Positions 5,906-11,238 of a stretch of 14,212 nt of DNA are shown here, piece after piece. The number at the start of each line of letters is the position of its first letter. Within the stretch, counting starts at the first letter, position 1. The DNA is from Thermodesulfobacterium sp. Its GTDB lineage: Bacteria; Desulfobacterota; Thermodesulfobacteria; Thermodesulfobacteriales; Thermodesulfobacteriaceae. A program made the translations under genes and the position numbers. The stretch spans positions 1-14,212 of the forward strand of contig JAGGXL010000195.1 of assembly GCA_021163085.1 (NCBI GenBank), written 5' to 3'. A model generated the notes under the pieces. It did not search any database. It was not told the DNA's origin and saw nothing but the letters and a program-made list of their open reading frames with translations.

Positions 5906-6847
5906 ATGGCTGAAAGAAAAACACTACTTTTTGGTCCAGTAAAATCAAGAAGACTTGGAAAATCCTTGGGAATTGAAATGGTGCCCAGAAAAGTATGCAC
6001 TATGAACTGCATTTACTGCGAGGTAGGGAAAACTACAAATTTCACCTCAGAAAGAAAAGAATACTATCCATGGGATCTAATAGAAAAGTCCATTTTGCAG
6101 GCAAAAGAATTAGAAGACAATTTTGATGTGCTTACCTTTACAGGAAGCGGAGAACCAACTTTAAACATCAATTTTGAAAAAGCTGTAGCACTGGCTAAAA
6201 AAATTATCAAAAAACCTGTAGCTGTTTTGACAAATGCAACCCTTTTATATATACCATCTGTAAGGAAAGCACTTACAGAGGTAGATATAGTATTACCTTC
6301 CTTAGATGCAGGAACTTCTGAAACTTTCAAAAAAATCAATAAACCTTTTCCTCAGATAGATTTTAAATCCGTTGTTGAAAACTTAAAAAAACTAAGAGAA
6401 GAAATGAAGGGTGAGATGTGGCTTGAAGTTCTTTTTGTTAAAGGATTAAATGATTCGGAAGAAGAATTAAAAGCTTTAAAATCAGTTATAGATTATATTA
6501 ACCCTCATAAAGTCCAGTTGAATACTGTGGTAAGACCACCTGCTTTTGAAAAAACTCAGCCTGTTTCTTTTGAAAAGTTAGAAAAAATTACTGAATTCTT
6601 GAGAGAAAAAGCTGAAATCATTGTTCACAAAAAAAGGCTTGAGACAAAAATTTCTAAAAATATAAAAAAAGAAGAAATGAAAGAAAAAATACTGAACTAT
6701 ATAAAAAGACGACCCTCTACAGTAGAGGAGCTTTCTTCAGCTCTTGGATTTGAAAAAAAATTGATCAAATCGCTTTTAACCGAATTTATTTCTGAAGGCA
6801 TAGTAAAAGAAAAAATACACGAAAAAGAGACTTTTTATTTAGCTTAG
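5906..6847 (+). CDS. Radical SAM protein (COG0731-like) with C-terminal winged helix
   Basis: The 313-residue product is a radical SAM enzyme. The [4Fe-4S] cluster cysteines are C31, C35 and C38 in CTMNCIYC, and the GGE-type SAM-binding motif is FTGSGEPTLN. The N-terminal GPVKSRRLGKSLGI block is typical of the COG0731 group, which is related to the wyosine (TYW1) radical SAM enzymes but has no settled function in bacteria. Residues from about 262 (MKEKILNYIKRRPSTVEELSS) to the end look like a winged helix-turn-helix, so nucleic acid may be the substrate or the gene may regulate itself. A likely ribosome binding site, AGAAGGA, lies at 5889-5895. Its stop is 3 bases before the scpB start, so the two are co-transcribed. 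The cluster motif is intact. The substrate is unknown. Confidence 0.9.
   Translation: MAERKTLLFGPVKSRRLGKSLGIEMVPRKVCTMNCIYCEVGKTTNFTSERKEYYPWDLIEKSILQAKELEDNFDVLTFTGSGEPTLNINFEKAVALAKKIIKKPVAVLTNATLLYIPSVRKALTEVDIVLPSLDAGTSETFKKINKPFPQIDFKSVVENLKKLREEMKGEMWLEVLFVKGLNDSEEELKALKSVIDYINPHKVQLNTVVRPPAFEKTQPVSFEKLEKITEFLREKAEIIVHKKRLETKISKNIKKEEMKEKILNYIKRRPSTVEELSSALGFEKKLIKSLLTEFISEGIVKEKIHEKETFYLA
6714..6728. repeat. 15-base palindrome inside the radical SAM gene
   Basis: CCTCTAC-A-GTAGAGG is a perfect 7-base inverted repeat around one base. It lies in the codons for the start of the C-terminal winged-helix segment (around residue 270). It is GC-richer than its surroundings. It may be chance coding sequence. 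Confidence 0.5.
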
Positions 6848-6850
6848 TGA

Positions 6851-7378
6851 ATGAAAGACAGCAATTTCTATAAAAGGGTAATAGAAGCCCTTTTATTCTG
6901 TGCAGGAAGATCCTTAAGACTAAAAGAAATTTCAAATGTATGTGACGGAATCCCGATTTCTGAAGTAAAAAAAATTTTGGAAGAACTTATAAATGATTAC
7001 TCAGAAAGAGGTATAAGAATAGTTGAGGTGGCTGAGGGATACAGAATAGAGACAATTCCAGAGGTTTCTGATTATGTGAAAAGTTTACTTAAACCAAAAA
7101 AATTTAGATGGACAAAAGCACTTCTTGAAACCCTTGCTATAATAGCTTATTTCCAGCCTATAACAAGAGCTGAAATATCAGCAAAAAGAGGCGGTGTGAA
7201 TGTAGGAAGTTCTTTAAAAGTTCTCTTAGAAAATGGTTTTATAGAAGTGGTGGGAAGAAAAAATGTTCCAGGAAGACCTGTCCTTTATGGTACTACAAAA
7301 TTCTTCTTAGAATATTTTGGCTTAAAATCTTTGGATGAACTTCCACCCCTTGAAGAATTAAAAAATTTATCTGAATAG
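6851..7378 (+). CDS. scpB: Segregation and condensation protein B
   Basis: ScpB is the winged-helix accessory subunit that dimerises and binds the ScpA kleisin in the SMC-ScpAB condensin, which compacts and separates daughter chromosomes. The 175-residue product has two winged-helix parts. The first runs from RVIEALLFCAGRSLRLKEIS to about residue 80. The second carries the family signature LLETLAIIAYFQPITRAEI, then RGGVNVGSSLKVLLENGFIE and GRPVLYGTTKFFLEYFGL. The length is at the short end of normal. The ATG at 6851 lies 3 bases past the radical SAM stop. Its TAG stop at 7376-7378 is 2 bases before the next start. scpA and smc are not in the window. Confidence 0.95.
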   Translation: MKDSNFYKRVIEALLFCAGRSLRLKEISNVCDGIPISEVKKILEELINDYSERGIRIVEVAEGYRIETIPEVSDYVKSLLKPKKFRWTKALLETLAIIAYFQPITRAEISAKRGGVNVGSSLKVLLENGFIEVVGRKNVPGRPVLYGTTKFFLEYFGLKSLDELPPLEELKNLSE

Positions 7379-7380
7379 AA

Positions 7381-7809
7381 ATGTCTATAAAGAAAGAGGT
7401 TTTACATGAAGCAGATTTAATAAAACACGAAGGAGGTGAAACTCCAGAGATTTCTTTCTAGAACAGCTTCTTTTATCTAACAGATCCTCCTCCAAAAGGG
7501 TCGGGACTGACTCTAACAGAAGAAGAATCGCTGCTTTTAAAAAAGGCGGTTATAGAAAGATATTTAAAAATTATCAAAAGAGACCTAACTCCAGACAACA
7601 TAAATAAATCATTTTACAGAGGCATTGAAAGGGCTATTATAAATATTAAAAGGCTAAAAAATTTTGCAGAAAAGGAAGGACTGGAAAAAGATTTTAAAAT
7701 AAGTTTACAAAAAATTAAAAATTGGTTTAAAATTTTTAAAACTCAAAATCCAGAATTTCAAAAAGATAAATTACAGGAATTAGAAAACATTTTGAGGAGC
7801 TTATCATGA
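7381..7809 (+). pseudogene. Unknown 142-codon reading frame with one in-frame TAG, between scpB and hisH
   Basis: ATG 7381 opens 26 codons (MSIKKEVLHEADLIKHEGG and on to PEISF), then TAG at 7459-7461. The same frame stays open for 115 more codons, beginning NSFFYLTDPPPKGSGLTL, with a Lys/Glu-rich, probably helical rest (EEESLLLKKAVIERYLKIIK, IERAIINIKRLKNFAEKEG, LQELENILRSLS). It ends at TGA 7807-7809, overlapping the hisH ATG as ATGA. The start is 2 bases after the scpB stop, so the frame fills the gap exactly, as a real operon gene would. The part after TAG has no ATG and no GTG, so it cannot easily start alone. TAG ends five other genes here (queA, pgsA, radical SAM, scpB, infC), so wide TAG recoding is unlikely. 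Best reading: a recently broken gene or a base error; readthrough is possible. No family recognised. Confidence 0.65.
7430..7439 (+). promoter_or_regulatory. Ten-base Shine-Dalgarno-like sequence inside the amber-broken frame
   Basis: AAGGAGGTGA is complementary to the usual 3' end of 16S rRNA over its full length. It lies 19 bases before the TAG at 7459. The codons read Glu-Gly-Gly-Glu. The following CTCC (7442-7445) and TCCTCCTCC (7485-7493) could pair with it and mask it. The nearby GTG at 7436 opens only a 14-codon frame, so no clear start is served. Confidence 0.4.
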
Positions 7810-8432
7810 TAGGAATAATAGATTATTCAGCAGGAAATTTAACAAGTGTGGCAAGAGCATTATCTTATTTGGGTTATAAATGTTTTATCTCTTCAGATAC
7901 TAAAGAGCTTAAAAAGGCAGAGAGAATTATTTTCCCAGGAGTTGGTGCTGCAAAAAGTGCCATGAATAGTTTAAAAAAATCGAGATTAGATGAATTTTTA
8001 AAAGAGTCTTTTTTAAATGGTATCCCTATTTTGGGTATATGTTTAGGAACACAGATCATTTTTGATTTTAGTGAAGAAGATGGAGGAACTCAAACTTTGG
8101 GTCTGATCAGAGGTAGAGTGGTCAAATTTCCACAATCTCTTATGTGGATGAACGAAAAATTAAAGGTCCCTCACATGGGATGGAATAAAGTAAACTGGAT
8201 TAAACCCCATCCTGTATTTGAAGGTCTTGATGTAGATTACGAATATTACTTTGTGCACAGCTACTTTGGAATTCCCGAAGATAAAAATGTTATATGTGGA
8301 ATAACCTTTTATGGAATAAACTTTGTTTCTGCTATCACTTATAAAAATTTAGTAGCTGTTCAGTTTCATCCTGAAAAAAGTGGTAAACCTGGGTTAAAGA
8401 TTTTAAAACAATTTTGTGAATGGAAGCCGTAA
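7806..8432 (+). CDS. hisH: Imidazole glycerol phosphate synthase, glutaminase subunit
   Basis: HisH is a class I glutamine amidotransferase that releases ammonia for HisF, which closes the imidazole ring and yields imidazole glycerol phosphate and AICAR in histidine synthesis. The catalytic triad is visible: C79 in GICLGTQ, H188 and E190 in QFHPEKS. The N-terminal IGIIDYSAGNLTSV and the FPGVGA loop are typical, and PHMGWN and YFVHSY follow as in the family. At 208 residues it is normal length. The ATG at 7806 overlaps the previous frame's TGA and follows GAGGAG at about 7794-7799, so translation is coupled to the broken gene upstream. No other his gene is in the window, so hisF must lie elsewhere. 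It converges on infC with 3 bases between the stop codons. Confidence 0.96.
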   Translation: MIGIIDYSAGNLTSVARALSYLGYKCFISSDTKELKKAERIIFPGVGAAKSAMNSLKKSRLDEFLKESFLNGIPILGICLGTQIIFDFSEEDGGTQTLGLIRGRVVKFPQSLMWMNEKLKVPHMGWNKVNWIKPHPVFEGLDVDYEYYFVHSYFGIPEDKNVICGITFYGINFVSAITYKNLVAVQFHPEKSGKPGLKILKQFCEWKP

Positions 8433-8455
8433 CTCCTATTTTTTTGTGATAGGAG
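8433..8455. terminator. Possible shared hairpin between hisH and infC
   Basis: CTCCTAT (8433-8439) and ATAGGAG (8449-8455) form a 7-base-pair stem with a 9-base T-rich loop right at the convergent junction, including the infC stop codon. Neither strand has a T-run directly after the stem, so intrinsic termination would be weak. The placement suggests a role in ending both transcripts. Confidence 0.35.
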
Positions 8456-8963
8456 CAATAACTGCTATTTTTTGTCTTCCTTCCATCTTAGGAGGATTTT
8501 CAATCTGAGCTTTGTCTTTTACTGCTTCAAAAATAGTTTGTAAAACTCTATCTGCCATCTCCGGATGTACAATTTCTCTTCCTCTAAAAATAATTCTTAT
8601 TTTTACCTTATTCCCCTCCTCCAGAAATCTGAGAATGTGTTTTATTTTAACCTCAAGATCATGCTTTTCTGTTTTTGGCCTGAGCTTTATCTCCTTAAGT
8701 TCTATCTGTTTTTGTCTTTTTTTTGCCTCTTTTGCTTTTTTTGCCTCTTGATATAGAAATTCTCCAAAATCCATAATTTTACACACGGGTGGATTGGCAG
8801 AAGGAGCAACTTCAACAAGATCAAGGCCATAATCCTCGGCATATCTCAATGCTTCAGAAAGAGAAACTATCCCTATCTGTTTGCTATCCGGACCGATTAA
8901 CCTTACTTCTCTTGCTCTAATTTGTTCATTTACCCTGTACTTTTTTCTCAAATCCTTTCCCAT
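8436..8963 (-). CDS. infC: Translation initiation factor IF-3
   Basis: IF-3 binds the 30S subunit, keeps it apart from 50S and checks the start codon and initiator tRNA. The 175-residue product has the N domain (YRVNEQIRAREVRLIGPD, IGIVSLSEALRYAEDYGLDLVEVAPSA with PPVCKIMD after it), a Lys-rich linker (about residues 72-90) and the C domain (KEIKLRPKTEKHDLEVKIKH, KIRIIFRGRE, then KMEGRQKIAVIAP). All of these are characteristic. The ATG at 8963 is preceded by AGGAGG (complement of 8976-8981) at an unusually long spacing of 12 bases. In-frame ATA codons lie between them but too close to the site. Escherichia coli infC begins with AUU, but here a normal ATG is available. It follows thrS by 66 bases on the same strand. 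The rpmI-rplT genes that commonly follow infC are absent. Confidence 0.97.
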   Translation of the reverse strand: MGKDLRKKYRVNEQIRAREVRLIGPDSKQIGIVSLSEALRYAEDYGLDLVEVAPSANPPVCKIMDFGEFLYQEAKKAKEAKKRQKQIELKEIKLRPKTEKHDLEVKIKHILRFLEEGNKVKIRIIFRGREIVHPEMADRVLQTIFEAVKDKAQIENPPKMEGRQKIAVIAPITKK

Positions 8964-9029
8964 ACCCTTTATTATCCTCCTGAGAATAGTATTAAAAAAT
9001 TTATAAAATGACTAAATTTGAACCTTCTG

Positions 9030-10967
9030 TTAAGATGATTCATTTAAAAGATATTCTGGTTGGTTTTCAATTTTTATTTTGTTTATGAAATCTTCTAATT
9101 TCAAATTATTAATAACTTCTCCTTTTCTTGTTCTTACACTGATAACCTGGTCACTTTCCTCTTTATCTCCAAGAATAATCATATAAGGAACTTTTTCTTT
9201 CTGGGCCATTCTGATTTTATAATTAAGTTTTTCGTTTCTGAAATCTGCTTCTACTCTGAATCCTTCTTTTTTCAAAAGTTTCACTACATTTTCTCCATAG
9301 TTAACATTTCTATCAGTAATGGTTAAAACTTTGATCTGCACAGGAGCTATCCAGAAGGGAAAAGCACCTGCATAATTTTCAATAAGAACTCCTAAAAATC
9401 TCTCCAAGGACCCCAGCAAGGCTCTATGAATCATAATAGGTCTGTAAAATCGATTGTCTTCCCCTATGTAAACAATATCAAATCTCTCTGGAATGTTAAA
9501 ATCAACCTGAATAGTGGAACACTGCCAGAACCTTCCCAGAACATCTTTAATCTTTAAATCAATTTTAGGACCATAAAAAACACCTTCTCCAGGATCTATC
9601 TCATAATCCAGTCCTTTATTCTCAAGAGCCTTTTTAAGTGCATTTTCTGCTTTATCCCATATTTCTGGAGAACCTACAAATTTTTCCGGTCTTGTTGAAA
9701 GAAAAATCTTATATTCAGAAAAACCAAAAACTTTTAGAAAGTATATTACCAGATCCAAAATTTTGATAAGTTCTTCTTCCAGTTGATCCTCTCTACAAAA
9801 GATATGTGCATCATCTTGAGTAAAACCTCTTACTCTTAAAAGCCCATGCAAAACCCCGCTTCTTTCAAAACGATAAACTGTTCCGAGTTCACAGTATCTT
9901 ATAGGAAATTCCCTGTAGCTTCTTCTTTTCTGATTATAAACATAAATATGAAAAGGACAATTCATGGGTTTTAGCTGATAAGCTCTATTCTCAAGCTCCA
10001 TCGGAGGAAACATATTTTCTGCATAAAAATCCAGATGTCCTGAGACCTTCCACAAATCCCTCAAGGCAATATGAGGAGTATATACCAACTGATAACCTCT
10101 CTGTAAATGAACTTCTTCCCAGAAATTTTCTATTATATTTCTTACAATGGCACCCTTAGGAAGCCAAATAACAAGACCCGGACCTATATCTTCTTCTATG
10201 GTAAATAGCTCAAGCTCTTTTCCCAGTTTTCTATGATCTCTTTTCTTAATCTCTTCAAGCCTATCCAGGTAAGCTTTTAGCTCTTCTTTTGAGAAAAAGG
10301 CAGTTCCATAAATTCTCCAAAGCATGGGATTTTTTTCATCCCCTCTCCAGTAGGCACCAGCCACAGAAAGAAGTTTAATTGCCTTAACCTGTCCTGTAGA
10401 AAGAAGATGAGGGCCTTTACACAGATCTACAAAATTTCCCTGAGAGTAAATAGAAACTTTACTATCAGGTAGTTCTTCAATCAGTTCAAGTTTAAAATCC
10501 TCTTCAAGATTTTTAAAAAGTTCCTTTGCTTCTTCTTTGGAAATTTCTTTTCTCTCTAAGGATAAATTTTTCTTGATTATTTCTTTAACTTTCTTTTCTA
10601 TTTTTTTAAAATCCTCTTCATTAAAAGGACGTTCATAGTAAATATCGTAATAAAATCCTTCTTCTGTTGGTGGACCTATCCCCAGTTTTGCCTTTGGGAA
10701 CAACTCTTTTACTGCCTGAGCCAATACATGAGAAGCTGTATGACGAAGAAAAATAAGTGCTTCCTTATCTGAAGGGAAAATAGGTTCCAGTTCTAAATCA
10801 TCTGAAATGTTTTCATTTAAAGTATAGTGCCAGTCTATGTAAGTATCTTTATACTTAAATCCTACAGGTAATTCTTTACTAATTTTTTTTATTTCAGGAA
10901 TAAGATCCTTTAGAGCGGAACCAGGTTTAAGTTGAAATTCTCCGAGATTTTTGATTTTAATTTTCAA
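9030..10967 (-). CDS. thrS: Threonyl-tRNA synthetase
   Basis: ThrRS charges tRNA-Thr with threonine and removes mischarged serine. The 645-residue protein has the complete bacterial layout: TGS domain (about 1-62); editing domain with H76 and H80 in HTASHVLAQ and the CKGPH block; class II catalytic core with the Zn-site cysteine in PMNCPFHI, motif 2 around RYCELGTVYRFERSGVLHG, DDAHIFC, and motif 3 (GSLERFLGVLIE); and an anticodon-binding domain from about 545 (PVQIKVLTITDRN). There is no ATG at the start: the best start is TTG at 10967, with an ATT one codon upstream and a TAA just before that. AGAGGAGT (complement of 10981-10988) is the ribosome binding site, rather far from the TTG (about 13-14 bases). 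The tRNA-Val gene ends 32 bases upstream, and infC follows. Confidence 0.97.
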   Translation of the reverse strand: MKIKIKNLGEFQLKPGSALKDLIPEIKKISKELPVGFKYKDTYIDWHYTLNENISDDLELEPIFPSDKEALIFLRHTASHVLAQAVKELFPKAKLGIGPPTEEGFYYDIYYERPFNEEDFKKIEKKVKEIIKKNLSLERKEISKEEAKELFKNLEEDFKLELIEELPDSKVSIYSQGNFVDLCKGPHLLSTGQVKAIKLLSVAGAYWRGDEKNPMLWRIYGTAFFSKEELKAYLDRLEEIKKRDHRKLGKELELFTIEEDIGPGLVIWLPKGAIVRNIIENFWEEVHLQRGYQLVYTPHIALRDLWKVSGHLDFYAENMFPPMELENRAYQLKPMNCPFHIYVYNQKRRSYREFPIRYCELGTVYRFERSGVLHGLLRVRGFTQDDAHIFCREDQLEEELIKILDLVIYFLKVFGFSEYKIFLSTRPEKFVGSPEIWDKAENALKKALENKGLDYEIDPGEGVFYGPKIDLKIKDVLGRFWQCSTIQVDFNIPERFDIVYIGEDNRFYRPIMIHRALLGSLERFLGVLIENYAGAFPFWIAPVQIKVLTITDRNVNYGENVVKLLKKEGFRVEADFRNEKLNYKIRMAQKEKVPYMIILGDKEESDQVISVRTRKGEVINNLKLEDFINKIKIENQPEYLLNESS

Positions 10968-10999
10968 AATTTAAAATATAACTCCTCTTAATTGTAAAA

Positions 11000-11074
11000 T
11001 GGTAGGCGCGGGCGGGATCGAACCGCCGACCTCTTGCATGTCAAGCAAGCGCTCTCCCACTGAGCTACGCGCCT
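11000..11074 (-). tRNA. tRNA-Val (anticodon GAC)
   Basis: The complement folds into a complete 75-base cloverleaf with encoded CCA. The acceptor AGGCGCG pairs with CGCGCCT over 7 base pairs. The D stem is GCTC/GAGC, the anticodon stem CTTGC/GCAAG, and the loop TTGACAT has GAC at positions 34-36. The variable loop is AGGTC, the T stem GGCGG/CCGCC with loop TTCGATC, and the discriminator is A73. GAC reads GUC and GUU valine codons. A35, C36 and A73 agree with valine identity. It sits in the leader of thrS with a strong promoter upstream. Confidence 0.96.
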
Positions 11075-11083
11075 ATAATCATC

Positions 11084-11098
11084 TTTCCTTAAAGGAAA
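11084..11098. promoter_or_regulatory. Palindrome at the transcription start of tRNA-Val
   Basis: TTTCCTT-A-AAGGAAA is a perfect 7-base inverted repeat around one base. It lies between the -10 of the tRNA-Val promoter and the mature tRNA 5' end, about where transcription should begin. It could be an operator or form a short 5' hairpin in the pre-tRNA leader. Confidence 0.45.
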
Positions 11099-11125
11099 TA
11101 ATAATATAAGTTTATCACTTGTCAA
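11098..11125 (-). promoter_or_regulatory. Sigma70-type promoter for tRNA-Val (and probably thrS-infC)
   Basis: On the minus strand a perfect TTGACA (complement of 11120-11125) is followed after 16 bases by TATTAT (complement of 11098-11103). The design is the same as the lysA promoter. The -10 ends 23 bases before the mature tRNA. No terminator is visible between tRNA-Val and thrS, so the transcript probably continues. Confidence 0.75.
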
Positions 11126-11188
11126 GAGAAATCAATAATCCTCTTCTAAATCTTTTTGATATAACCTTCTTAAGGTTTTAACAAGTTG

Positions 11189-11197
11189 TGATAAAAT
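11189..11197 (+). promoter_or_regulatory. Candidate extended -10 promoter for ileS
   Basis: TGATAAAAT gives a TGN extension and a -10 with 5 of 6 matches, 28 bases before the ribosome binding site. No good -35 sits 16-18 bases upstream. A small inverted repeat, AACCTT-CTT-AAGGTT (11163-11177), lies just before it. No T-box leader motif is seen. Confidence 0.35.
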
Positions 11198-11238
11198 TAA
11201 ATTTTTAACTTGGAAATTAATAAAGAGGAGGAGTTTTG

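Noticed and set aside
6258..6278. Hairpin CTGTAAG / CTTACAG in the radical SAM gene
   Set aside because: 7-base arms with a 7-base loop inside conserved coding sequence; no T-run and no position linked to a domain border.
7459..7461. Pyrrolysine or general TAG recoding as the main explanation
   Set aside because: TAG is the natural end of queA, pgsA, the radical SAM gene, scpB and infC in this window, so a simple nonsense mutation or base error is more likely.
11132..11238. T-box riboswitch in the ileS leader
   Set aside because: The space is short, and no T-box consensus or antiterminator/terminator pair is seen; only a 6-base inverted repeat at 11163-11177.
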